NCBI RefSeq assembly: GCF_900105215.1
Contig: NZ_FOIP01000002.1
Coordinates: 1,860,001-1,924,000, forward strand
DNA from: Lacrimispora sphenoides
GTDB taxonomy: Bacteria; Bacillota; Clostridia; Lachnospirales; Lachnospiraceae
Length of the DNA: 64,000 nucleotides
Direction of reading: 5' to 3'
In this document: one piece after another, positions 36,311-45,102 of the stretch
Position numbering within the stretch: position 1 is the first letter of the stretch
How the letters are laid out: the number at the start of each line of letters is the position of its first letter
The notes under the pieces: model-generated
The model's database searches: none
What the model saw: the letters and a program-made list of their open reading frames with translations, nothing else
What the model was told of the DNA's origin: nothing
Made by a program: the position numbers and the translations under genes

Positions 36311-36546
36311 TTCAGCATTATCTCCTTACCTGTTTTATCATAACATTATCTTTCTGATTTTGCATCCAGTTTTTCCCCATAAAATCCTGTAACGGCAATA
36401 AATACCATATTAACAGAGTTTCCTATGCTTCAATAAGGCTTATCTTCCATAACAATTCTGTCAAGATCCTTGTTACAAGAACTTGCCCGGCTACCGGCTT
36501 CATGCTATGATTGAAACAGATATATATTTAAGGAGGAGGACCCAAT

Positions 36547-37476
36547 ATGAAAATCAGCCGAATTGGCGGGGTGATTGCAGCCGCCAGCAAAAAAGATGCG
36601 GAACCATTATTGCAGATCGGGACAATCCCCATAATAAAACGTATTGTTATATCCTTTCAACAGGCTGGCATTTTTCCCATTGTAGTCGTAACCGGAGCAG
36701 AGGAGGATGAAGTAAAATACCAGTTATCCAGCTATGGTGTGATCTTTATCCGCAATGAGAACTGCGAGCAGCCAGAGCTTATTGACTCCGTAAAAATAGG
36801 ACTTAAATATTTACTGGGGAAATGTGACCGGATGGTTTTTACACCGGTTAATGTTCCCATGTTCACTCCGGCCACTTTAAATAGCCTGCTGGCCGCCAAC
36901 GGGGATGTTGTAACGCCTTCCTGCAAAGGCAAAGGCGGACATCCCATTATTCTTTCAGAAACAATTGTTCCTGAAATCATTGCTTACTCTGGAAACGGAG
37001 GTTTAAAGGCAGCCATATCTTCTATGTCCGACCGCCGCATCTTTCTACCGGTTGATGACCCCGGAATCTTTATCAGTGTACGGGACTGCCGTCAATTGGA
37101 GGATTACCTGGCGGAGCACAACCGGGCGCTTCTCCATCCAACCGTTCAGTTAAACCTCCAAAAAGAATCCGTTTTCTTTAATACAAGAATCAAACTTCTG
37201 CTGTATCTGATCCTTGACACCCATTCCGTCCGCAGTGCCTGTGACCGCATGGCTTTATCCTACGGGAAAGCATGGGATATGTTAAATAAACTGGAAGAGG
37301 AAACGGGATATCCCATTGCAGAGCGGAGACACGGAGGCAAACGTGGCGGAAACACCACCCTGACTCCTCAGGGCATCCAGTTCTTAAAGACATGGCAGAA
37401 GCTGGAGGATAGTATATTTCAGTTTACACAAAAAGAGTTTTCTTCTCTCTTCCGTGACAGTGGATTGTTCCGGTAA
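36547..37476 (+). CDS. MobA/MocA-like nucleotidyltransferase fused to a ModE-type DNA-binding domain
   Basis: 309 residues. Residues 1-190 form a nucleotidyltransferase-like domain (GGVIAAASKKDAEPLLQIG replaces the usual GxxLAAGxSxRMGxxK loop, so the catalytic loop is degenerate). Residues 205-300 match the ModE/LysR-type winged helix: SVRSACDRMALSYGKAWDML, then AERRHGGKRGGNTTLTPQG. First gene of the molybdenum-hydroxylase operon, with AGGAGG before ATG 36547. Likely a regulator that senses a nucleotide or molybdenum-cofactor intermediate; enzymatic activity is doubtful. Confidence 0.8.
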   Translation: MKISRIGGVIAAASKKDAEPLLQIGTIPIIKRIVISFQQAGIFPIVVVTGAEEDEVKYQLSSYGVIFIRNENCEQPELIDSVKIGLKYLLGKCDRMVFTPVNVPMFTPATLNSLLAANGDVVTPSCKGKGGHPIILSETIVPEIIAYSGNGGLKAAISSMSDRRIFLPVDDPGIFISVRDCRQLEDYLAEHNRALLHPTVQLNLQKESVFFNTRIKLLLYLILDTHSVRSACDRMALSYGKAWDMLNKLEEETGYPIAERRHGGKRGGNTTLTPQGIQFLKTWQKLEDSIFQFTQKEFSSLFRDSGLFR

Positions 37477-37569
37477 AGCGAGTGCTTCCCAGGAAGAATT
37501 TGAAACATACATACCTCCCTTTTATAATGACATTATAAATATAGTGTTGTTATGAAAGGGGGGATTTTT

Positions 37570-38193
37570 TTGCTTGGAGCCAGTTCTGTCTGCGGCCTCA
37601 TACTGGCCGCAGGATTGTCCAGCCGCATGGGGGATTTTAAGCCACTGATGCCGTTTCAGGGAAAAACCCTGATTGAAAGCACCATCGACAGCATGCTGTC
37701 AGCTGGAGTGAAACAGATCGTAATCGTTCTGGGTTACCGGGGGAATGAGATTGAATCAATTCTTCGCCTTCATTATGGAAAAGAAATCATTTACGCCAGC
37801 AATCCTCACTATGAAACTACCGATATGCTGACTTCCATAAAATATGGCGTTCGCTCCATGCCCCATTGCAAAGCATTTTTCCTGCTTCCAGGTGATATGC
37901 CGGTTGTTAAAAAAAACACATTCCTTAAACTTTTAAAAGCCCGGCCAGATGACCGGCCCTCTGTCCTCTTTCCCACTTTGGGAGGATACCGAAAGCACCC
38001 TCCCCTGATTGATTACAGATTCCGTGACATCATACTGAAATTTGAAGGAGAAGGCGGTCTGCGGCAATTATGGAAGCAGCAGGAGAATTCCATCATCCAC
38101 GTACCAGTAGATGATGACGGCGTATGGATGGATCTGGATACCATGGAAGATTATGAAATCTGCATCAGCCGGTTTTGTCCGGCCAAAATATAA
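37570..38193 (+). CDS. MocA-like molybdenum-cofactor nucleotidyltransferase
   Basis: 207 residues with an intact nucleotidyltransferase loop (LILAAGLSSRMGDFKPLMPF) and a later FFLLPGDMPVV acidic motif. MocA/YgfJ-type enzymes attach CMP to molybdopterin to give the dinucleotide cofactor used by xanthine-dehydrogenase-family enzymes, which fits the four subunit genes just downstream. TTG 37570 is preferred because AAGGGGGG is 6 nt upstream; ATG 37552 overlaps that site. Gap to the next gene 17 bp. Confidence 0.85.
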   Translation: MLGASSVCGLILAAGLSSRMGDFKPLMPFQGKTLIESTIDSMLSAGVKQIVIVLGYRGNEIESILRLHYGKEIIYASNPHYETTDMLTSIKYGVRSMPHCKAFFLLPGDMPVVKKNTFLKLLKARPDDRPSVLFPTLGGYRKHPPLIDYRFRDIILKFEGEGGLRQLWKQQENSIIHVPVDDDGVWMDLDTMEDYEICISRFCPAKI

Positions 38194-38210
38194 AAGGAGG
38201 TAATGAAACA

Positions 38211-40337
38211 ATGGAAAACATCAGTCAGCCAGTAGTTAAAAAAGACCATGAGGCAAAGATGGCGGGCCGCTCTGTTTATGTAGGCGATTATGAAAATGAC
38301 GGGGTTCTGGTAGGTAAAATGCTTCGTTCCAAGCTAGCCCGTGCAAAGCTTTCCGCCGTGAACATCCCACCGCTTCCTGACGGCTATTTTTACGTTGATA
38401 AGTTTGATGTTCCCGGTGACAATCATGTAAACATCGTCATGGATGATACGCCTGTTTATGCCCGGGAAACGGTAGAATACATCGGAGAGCCCATTGGAAT
38501 GGTAGTGGGTCCGGAAGAAGCGGTGGTAGACCGTATTCTGACTGAGATCCAGGTTTCCTATGAAGAACTGGAACCTGTTCTGGACCTTGGCAATGCGGAT
38601 ACCGTATTCTTTGACTACGAATATGGCAAAGGGAATATGGAGAAGGCCTTTGCTGAAGCTGATAAGATCTATGAAGAAGAATTTGCCACCGGTTATCAGG
38701 ACCAGACCTATCTGGAAACCCAGGGAATGATGGCGGAACCTGAAAATAATGGAAAAATGTTCATCCACGGCTCTCTCCAATGCGCCTATTACGTACACGG
38801 AGCCGTTATGCGGGCTCTTGGCTGCGGACCGGATCAGGTACATATCAAACAGGATGTGACCGGAGGAGGCTTCGGCGGAAAAGAGGCATTTCCGTCAATC
38901 CTGGGTTGTCAGGTGGCTGTTGCTGCCAAAAAGGCCGGCGCTCCCGTCCGCTGCATCTTTGACCGCCGTGAAGATTTAGAGTTTACCTCCAAACGCCACC
39001 CCTCCCTCTGCAGATATAAAGTTGCCGTCAGGGATGGCAAAGTAACCGCCATGGACATAGATGTAAAATTCAACAGCGGCGCTTACACCACCCTGTCTGC
39101 CGTGGTTCTTCAACGGGGCATTATCTGCTCAAACGGAATCTATAACATTGAGAATCTCCACGTAAGAGGAAGAGCCTTAAAAACTAATACCACTCCCACA
39201 GGAGCCTACCGGGGGTTCGGCGCCCCTCAGACATTTTTTGCAGTTGAAATGATGATGGACCACATTGCAATGGATCTTGGAATCGATAGTCTGGAATTTA
39301 AGGAAAAACACATTGTAAAACAAGGGGATTCCACTTCCACTTCTGGAAAATACCATTTTCCTGTACCCATTCCTTCCATGATCGAAGAAATCGACCAGGC
39401 ATGTGATTACCGCAGAAAGCGCCGGGAATACGCAAAGCCTCAGACCGGACGATACCGCAGGGGAATCGGAATTTCCATGCATTTTCACGGGGCCGGGTTT
39501 ACCGGCTCCGGGGAACGGGACATTATCAAAGCCGTATGCAGACTTCACAAATATCCTGACGGCACGGTGGAGATCCTGGCTTCCAACGGAGAAATCGGTC
39601 AGGGGCTGCGTACCACGTTTCCTAAAATCGTTGCCAGGGAACTAAACCTTCCTCTTGATATGGTTTATTACGATCATCCGGATACGGCCCGGGTTCCGGA
39701 CTCCGGCCCTACCGTTGCCTCCCGTTCCCTTATGGTAGTGGGGGAACTCCTCCGCCGCTGTGCCATTAAGCTGCGCTCACAATGGAAGGACGGAGAAGAT
39801 CAATTGGTGGAAGAACGGTTTAAAGAACCTGATTTTGTCATTCCCTTCTACCTGGATAAATTCCAGGGTGATGCTTATCCTACCTATGCCTGGGGTGTCA
39901 ACGCCGCGGAAGTAGAGGTGGATACCTACACAGGGCTGGCGAAAATCCTTGGAGCTTACGGCAATTTTGACGTAGGCACTCCCATTGACTACAACATTGT
40001 CATGGGACAGATGGAAGGCGGATTCCTTCAGGGGATCGGCTATGCTTCCACCGAATATATGGATTACGACCAGAAAGGAAGAATCCGAAACAATTCCTTC
40101 TCTGACTATTTAATACCCACTTCTGCCGATGTGACGAACTTAACATGTATGCTGCATGTGGAAAAATACCCTGACGGACCTTATGGGGCCAAAGGAGCCG
40201 GAGAACTGCCTCTGGTAGGGATTCCTGCCGCTTATGTGGAAGCTGTGGAACAGGCCCTGGGGCTTGGAATCAAGCTGAATCACGCCCCATTTACAGCAGA
40301 GGATACCATGAAAGTGATTATGAAGGAGGGGTTATAA
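38211..40337 (+). CDS. Xanthine-dehydrogenase-family molybdenum subunit (XdhA-like)
   Basis: 708 residues: aldehyde oxidase/xanthine dehydrogenase a/b hammerhead domain (about 15-125) and two Mo-cofactor-binding domains. Cofactor loops visible: GGGFGGKE (near 225), AYRGFGAPQ (near 335), GQGLRT (near 465) and GAKGAGELPLVG with the catalytic-type Glu near 665. Hydroxylates a purine or other heterocycle using water as oxygen source. AAGGAGG precedes ATG 38211. Its stop overlaps the Fe-S gene, so subunits are made together. Substrate unknown. Confidence 0.9.
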   Translation: MENISQPVVKKDHEAKMAGRSVYVGDYENDGVLVGKMLRSKLARAKLSAVNIPPLPDGYFYVDKFDVPGDNHVNIVMDDTPVYARETVEYIGEPIGMVVGPEEAVVDRILTEIQVSYEELEPVLDLGNADTVFFDYEYGKGNMEKAFAEADKIYEEEFATGYQDQTYLETQGMMAEPENNGKMFIHGSLQCAYYVHGAVMRALGCGPDQVHIKQDVTGGGFGGKEAFPSILGCQVAVAAKKAGAPVRCIFDRREDLEFTSKRHPSLCRYKVAVRDGKVTAMDIDVKFNSGAYTTLSAVVLQRGIICSNGIYNIENLHVRGRALKTNTTPTGAYRGFGAPQTFFAVEMMMDHIAMDLGIDSLEFKEKHIVKQGDSTSTSGKYHFPVPIPSMIEEIDQACDYRRKRREYAKPQTGRYRRGIGISMHFHGAGFTGSGERDIIKAVCRLHKYPDGTVEILASNGEIGQGLRTTFPKIVARELNLPLDMVYYDHPDTARVPDSGPTVASRSLMVVGELLRRCAIKLRSQWKDGEDQLVEERFKEPDFVIPFYLDKFQGDAYPTYAWGVNAAEVEVDTYTGLAKILGAYGNFDVGTPIDYNIVMGQMEGGFLQGIGYASTEYMDYDQKGRIRNNSFSDYLIPTSADVTNLTCMLHVEKYPDGPYGAKGAGELPLVGIPAAYVEAVEQALGLGIKLNHAPFTAEDTMKVIMKEGL

Positions 40338-40810
40338 TGGAAGCAATCAATTTTCTGTTAAATGGAGAGGAAACTGCTTATGACGGAAGCGCGGCAGACC
40401 GTCTTCTGGATGTTTTAAGAGATGCCTTCCGTATGACCAGTGTTAAATGCGGATGCAAAGAAGGAGAATGCGGCGCCTGTTCCGTCCTGATGAACGGAAT
40501 TCTGGTAAACTCCTGCTGTGTTGCTATGGGAGCTGCAGAAGGTGCCAGCATTGTCACTCTGGAAGGATTTCGGGAAACAGAACGGTTTACCGTATTAAAT
40601 AAAGCCTTTTCTGCTACGTCGGCGGTTCAGTGCGGTTTTTGTATTCCGGGAATGGTAATGGCAACCGAAGCTCTTTTGAGCAAGATCCCCAATCCCACAG
40701 ACAGTCAGATAAGGGAAGGACTATCCGGCAACTTATGCCGCTGCACCGGATACAACGCCATTGTAAATGCAATTCATATCGCCGCAAAGGAGGGAAATGG
40801 ATTATGGTAA
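40337..40810 (+). CDS. [2Fe-2S] subunit of the molybdenum hydroxylase (XdhC-like)
   Basis: 157 residues with both clusters of the family: the plant-type motif CGCKEGECGACSV...C (about 39-60) and the C-terminal CGFC...CRCTGY motif (about 98-135). It passes electrons from the Mo site to FAD. It overlaps the Mo-subunit stop codon at its 5' end and the FAD gene by 7 bp at its 3' end. Confidence 0.95.
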   Translation: MEAINFLLNGEETAYDGSAADRLLDVLRDAFRMTSVKCGCKEGECGACSVLMNGILVNSCCVAMGAAEGASIVTLEGFRETERFTVLNKAFSATSAVQCGFCIPGMVMATEALLSKIPNPTDSQIREGLSGNLCRCTGYNAIVNAIHIAAKEGNGLW

Positions 40811-41622
40811 ATGGATACAGACCGGCTTCCTTACAGGAAGCATTGGAGATAAAGAAAACTACCGATGCCGTTCCCTATGCAGGCGGCACAGACCTTATGG
40901 TGGAAAACAGAAAAGAAGTCTCCTATCTTTTCTTAAACGGATTGGATGAATTAAGGCATATCCGGGAGGAAGGGGATTATATTTCCATCGGTTCTTGCGT
41001 TACCTTTACAGAGGCGCTGGAATCCGACCTGATTCACCCGCTTATGAAAGAGGCTGTTGCACAAATTGCTGCACCTGCAATCCGGAACACGGGAACCTTT
41101 GGCGGCAATATCGGAAACGGATCTGCCAAGGCCGATTCCGTGCTGATTCTTTTTGTCTGCGGCGCAAAAATACGTCTAGCCTCTGTCCACGGTCAGCGGA
41201 CCGTAAACATGGAAGACTTTTATCTGGGAAGAAAAAAACTGGACTTGAAGCCAGAGGAACTGATTGTAGAGATACTCCTCCCAAAACGGGGCCTGGATAA
41301 CTATTATTATAAAAAAGTCGGCGGACGAAACGCTCTTGCCATTTCCCGTGTTTCATTCGCAGGTCTTCTGACTGTAGAAAATGGACGGATCCAAGGGATG
41401 GCCGCCGCATTTGGGGCTGTGTCCGATACGGTTCTCCGTTTTCAGGATTTAGAAGCCAAACTATCTGGAAAAACCCTCGAAGAGGCCAGCGAATTAAAAG
41501 AAGAGCTGCTGTCTGCTTACGGGGAGCGCCTGGTATTGACCAGAGGCCGGGTATCTGCTGAATACCGAAAAGCAGTCTGTATGAATCTGCTTAAAGATTT
41601 CTTAGAAGAAAAAGGCATTTAG
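40804..41622 (+). CDS. FAD-binding subunit of the molybdenum hydroxylase (XdhB-like)
   Basis: 272 residues of the CO-dehydrogenase medium-chain (FAD_binding_5) type: YAGGTDLM (about 20-27), NTGTFGGNIGNGSAKADS (about 98-115) for FAD contact, and a CO_deh_flav_C domain from about 165. Start ATG 40804 lies inside the end of the Fe-S gene (ATGGTAA), with AGGAGGG upstream. Completes a three-subunit hydroxylase with the two preceding genes. Confidence 0.93.
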   Translation: MVNGYRPASLQEALEIKKTTDAVPYAGGTDLMVENRKEVSYLFLNGLDELRHIREEGDYISIGSCVTFTEALESDLIHPLMKEAVAQIAAPAIRNTGTFGGNIGNGSAKADSVLILFVCGAKIRLASVHGQRTVNMEDFYLGRKKLDLKPEELIVEILLPKRGLDNYYYKKVGGRNALAISRVSFAGLLTVENGRIQGMAAAFGAVSDTVLRFQDLEAKLSGKTLEEASELKEELLSAYGERLVLTRGRVSAEYRKAVCMNLLKDFLEEKGI

Positions 41623-41639
41623 CCGGAAGGAGTTTACAC

Positions 41640-44204
41640 ATGTACATATTGCACATCAATGGGCAGGACTACGAAACGCCCCACGATAAAAAACTGCTGC
41701 GTTTCTTACGTGATGATCTTCATCTGACAGCTACAAAGGAGGGCTGCAGCGAAGGAGCCTGCGGAACCTGTACGGTTCTTATTGACGGAAAAAAAGTAAA
41801 GGCCTGTGTCCCTAAAATCAGCACGCTGGAGGGGAAAAATATTCTTACCGTGGAAGGAATCGCCCCGGAAGAAATGAAGGTATATGAACACTGCTTTGCA
41901 GAGGCCGGGGCTGTTCAATGCGGCTTCTGTATTCCCGGCATGGTCATTTCTGCCAAAAGTCTTCTGGATACGAATCTCACCCCTACAAGAGTGGAAGTTA
42001 AAAAGGCAATTAAGGGCAATTTATGCCGCTGTACCGGCTATAAAAAGATTGAAGATGCCATTCTTCTGGCGGCTGACTTTTTCAGAGAAAACCTGGAGAT
42101 CCCACAATCTCCTACTGCCCTGCACATGAATGAGCACTTTAAGCGTATTGATGCTGCAGAGAAAGTAAACGGAACAGGAATCTTTGCCGATGATATGTAT
42201 CTGCTTGGCATGCTGTACGCCAAATGCCTGTATTCCAAGTATCCAAGAGCTATGATCAACCGCATCGATGTATCAAAAGCACTGGAGCACCCGGACTGTG
42301 TGGAAATCCTGACAAAAAAGGATGTACCATGCAATAAGATCGGCCACATCAAGCAGGACTGGGATGTTCTTATGGGCGAAGGAGATATCACCCGTTACGT
42401 TGGAAATGCCCTGGCAGTCATTGCAGCGACCCGTGCAGAAGCCCTGGAAGAAATTCTGGCTCTCATTGACGTTGATTATACGGAGCTTCCTGCCATCACC
42501 AGCCCTTATGAGGCTTTGAAGGGAGATGCTCCTCTCATTCATGAAGACGGCAACATCATGAGCCGGGCCAACCTGGTGCGGGGAAATGCAGATGAAGCCA
42601 TTAAAAACTCAAAATATGTAGTAACAAGAAAATACAAAACCTCCTGGCAGGAGCATGGCTTCATGGAACCGGAGTGCTGCGTGGCACTTCCTGAAGGGGA
42701 TGACGGCCTGCTGATTTACACCACCAGCCAGTCCATATATGACGTTCAGAGAGAATGCGCCCAGATGCTGGGCCTTCCAAAGGAAAAGGTTCATTGCCAC
42801 GCACCTTTAGTGGGCGGTGGCTTCGGCGGCAAGGAGGATATGTCTGTACAGCAATATGCTGCCTTAATGGCCTGGTATACCAGGAAACCTGTCAAGATAA
42901 AATACAGCCGTCAGGAATCCTTAAATTACCATGTAAAACGCCATCCCATGGAAATGGAATTCACCACAGCCTGTGATGAAAACGGCCGTCTGACTGCTAT
43001 GAAGGGGGTAATCATTGCTGATACGGGAGCTTATGCTTCTCTGGGCGGCCCAGTGCTCCACCGCGCCTGTACCCATGCAGCCGGTCCATATAACTATCAG
43101 AACATCGATATCTTTGGTATGTCCGTTTATACCAATAACGTGGTTTCCGGCGCTTTCCGGGGATTTGGCGTAACCCAGAGCTGCTTTGCAACGGAAATGA
43201 ATATCAATCTGCTGGCAGAAATGGCCGGACTGGATCCCTGGGAAATCCGCCGGCAGAATGCCATCAAACCAGGTGATGTCCTTCCAAACGGACAGACCGC
43301 TGACCCCAATACCAATATGGAAGCCTGCCTCGATGCTGTAAAGGATATTTATTATTCCAATCCTTACGCCGGAATTGCCTGCGGCTTTAAAAACGCAGGA
43401 ACCGGAATGGGTAAAATGGATATAGGCCGTGTCCTTCTTTCCATTGAGGACGGAAAGGTTCATATCCGAACCTCCGCCTCCTGCATGGGCCAGGGAATCG
43501 GTCAAATGGCTTTAACAGAAATCTGTCATGCATCCGGACTTGATCCTTCCCTTTTTGTTTTTGAAGCGGCAGATACCATAAGGACTCCTAACTCCGGAAC
43601 CTCCACTGCTTCCCGTCAGACGGTTGTTACAGGGGAGGCAGCCCGCAGAGCCGGTGAAAAATTAAAATGTGCCTTAGACAGCGGAAACAGCCTGGCAGAC
43701 TTAGAAGGACACGAATTCTTCGGAGAATATTCTGCTCAAACAGATCCGCTGGGAGCCATCAAGGATAATCCTGTGAGCCACGTATCTTATTCCTACGGAA
43801 CTCAGGTAATTATTTTAAATGAAGAAGGAAAAATCACCAAGGCAGTATCTGCCTTTGACGTGGGAACTCCAGTAAACATTGGGTCCGTGGAAGGCCAGAT
43901 TGAAGGCGGTATGATCATGGGAATCGGTTATGGCGTCACAGAAGAGTTTAAATGTGAAAATGGATATCCTGCCAGCAAATTCGGTACCATCGGATTTATG
44001 AGAGCAGACGAGGCACCTGAACTGGAAGTAATTCTCTGCCAGCCAAAAGAAGAGGATAAACTGCCTTACTCCTTTGGTGCCAAAGGATGCGGGGAATTAT
44101 GCATGATCCCCACCTCTCCCGCCTGTGCTCATGCTTACTACAGGCTGGATGGAGTATTCAGACAGAGCCTGCCGTTAAAAGACACGTACTATAGAAAGAT
44201 ATAA
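41640..44204 (+). CDS. Fused Fe-S/molybdenum subunit, XdhD-like xanthine dehydrogenase family
   Basis: 854 residues. An N-terminal 2Fe-2S region (C36, C41, C44, C56, then CGFC and CRCTGY near 95-132) is fused directly to a hammerhead (about 165-280) and Mo-binding domains with GGGFGGKED, AFRGFGVTQ and GAKGCGELCM. The layout is like E. coli XdhD and the enzymes grouped with selenium-dependent molybdenum hydroxylases. It lacks an FAD domain, so it may share the FAD subunit encoded just upstream (inference). It begins 17 bp after that gene; GGAAGGAG precedes ATG 41640. Confidence 0.9.
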   Translation: MYILHINGQDYETPHDKKLLRFLRDDLHLTATKEGCSEGACGTCTVLIDGKKVKACVPKISTLEGKNILTVEGIAPEEMKVYEHCFAEAGAVQCGFCIPGMVISAKSLLDTNLTPTRVEVKKAIKGNLCRCTGYKKIEDAILLAADFFRENLEIPQSPTALHMNEHFKRIDAAEKVNGTGIFADDMYLLGMLYAKCLYSKYPRAMINRIDVSKALEHPDCVEILTKKDVPCNKIGHIKQDWDVLMGEGDITRYVGNALAVIAATRAEALEEILALIDVDYTELPAITSPYEALKGDAPLIHEDGNIMSRANLVRGNADEAIKNSKYVVTRKYKTSWQEHGFMEPECCVALPEGDDGLLIYTTSQSIYDVQRECAQMLGLPKEKVHCHAPLVGGGFGGKEDMSVQQYAALMAWYTRKPVKIKYSRQESLNYHVKRHPMEMEFTTACDENGRLTAMKGVIIADTGAYASLGGPVLHRACTHAAGPYNYQNIDIFGMSVYTNNVVSGAFRGFGVTQSCFATEMNINLLAEMAGLDPWEIRRQNAIKPGDVLPNGQTADPNTNMEACLDAVKDIYYSNPYAGIACGFKNAGTGMGKMDIGRVLLSIEDGKVHIRTSASCMGQGIGQMALTEICHASGLDPSLFVFEAADTIRTPNSGTSTASRQTVVTGEAARRAGEKLKCALDSGNSLADLEGHEFFGEYSAQTDPLGAIKDNPVSHVSYSYGTQVIILNEEGKITKAVSAFDVGTPVNIGSVEGQIEGGMIMGIGYGVTEEFKCENGYPASKFGTIGFMRADEAPELEVILCQPKEEDKLPYSFGAKGCGELCMIPTSPACAHAYYRLDGVFRQSLPLKDTYYRKI

Positions 44205-44214
44205 TGGAATTCAA

Positions 44215-44261
44215 ATCTCCCCGCTGTTAGAGACAGATGCAGTTTCTCGCAGCGGGGAGAT
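44215..44261. terminator. Bidirectional terminator
   Basis: ATCTCCCCGCTG / CAGCGGGGAGAT, a 12-bp perfect stem between the converging hydroxylase operon and the racemase-fold gene. Confidence 0.75.
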
Positions 44262-44267
44262 CTTTCA

Positions 44268-44972
44268 TTATTGCAGAAGCAGTTTTGCATAAAATGCGGT
44301 CTTATTCTGGTTGACCATGATCTTTGCAGCAGTTTGAAGCTTTTCCTGAGCTTCCTGGCCTGATTTCATGGTTTGAACCGCCGGTTCCATGGAATTGCCT
44401 GCATTTATGTAAGACATGCCACAGGGTATGGTTGTGGTAACCAGCTTGGCCGTTTCATAGCAGTCTCTTAGATATCTTCCAAGATCTTCTCCAGACAGCC
44501 CGTTCGTATTGGCCTGGATGAAGCAGCCGTGTATGGATATGAAACGCAATTTTCTGGCTTCTGCGGCTAATTGAAATAATTCTTCCACCCGAAAGCCAGG
44601 CATTGTTCCATTGTCATAAGCTTCCACTATCACGGAAATTCCTATCACTTCCAGATGTCCCGGTGCAAGATATCCGGCTGCCGCTTCATTGATAAGTTCC
44701 ATCTCTTTCAAACTGGATGCAACGAACTTACATGTCCCAATGACTGCTTTTATGGCTGCCGGCTCTTTATCAAGAGCCGGGAAATAAATGTCGTTCCTGT
44801 CCATTCCGGCCAGAGAGGCCAGATGGACAGATCCGCAGTCTTCCGCCTCCAGAGCCCAGCCCTTCCTTATCAGATACTTCACAGTTTCTGTATTCACTTC
44901 TCCTTTATAGAGATATTGAAAACCGGGAAGCATCTCTAAGACTGATTCGGCCTTTTTCATTCGATCATTCAT
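44268..44972 (-). CDS. Racemase/decarboxylase-fold TIM-barrel protein of unknown function
   Basis: 234 residues. The order of motifs resembles the N-terminal barrel of alanine racemase and ornithine/DAP decarboxylase families: SVHLASLAGMDRNDIYFPA, then KFVASSLKEMELI (like the vDSxxEL strand), ISVIVEAYDNG and ISIHGCFIQANT (like GLHxHxGS). The N-terminal PLP-lysine segment seems to be missing, so activity as a racemase is doubtful. ATG 44972 has AAGGAG 9 nt upstream; ATG 44993 adds seven residues. It lies downstream of fucO on the same strand, beyond a terminator. Confidence 0.55.
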   Translation of the reverse strand: MNDRMKKAESVLEMLPGFQYLYKGEVNTETVKYLIRKGWALEAEDCGSVHLASLAGMDRNDIYFPALDKEPAAIKAVIGTCKFVASSLKEMELINEAAAGYLAPGHLEVIGISVIVEAYDNGTMPGFRVEELFQLAAEARKLRFISIHGCFIQANTNGLSGEDLGRYLRDCYETAKLVTTTIPCGMSYINAGNSMEPAVQTMKSGQEAQEKLQTAAKIMVNQNKTAFYAKLLLQ

Positions 44973-45063
44973 ATGGGTCTTCTCCTTATCCATTTATACT
45001 ACTTTCAGGATAACCGATTCTGATCTTATTTCAAGTTCTTTTTCCATAGATATCGGGGTATAG

Positions 45064-45096
45064 GAAAAACCTCCTGACCAAGGGCCAGGAGGTTTC
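45064..45096 (-). terminator. Terminator of fucO
   Basis: AAACCTCCTG / CAGGAGGTTTTT stem on the minus strand, 7 nt past the fucO stop. Confidence 0.8.
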
Positions 45097-45102
45097 CTTT
45101 GA

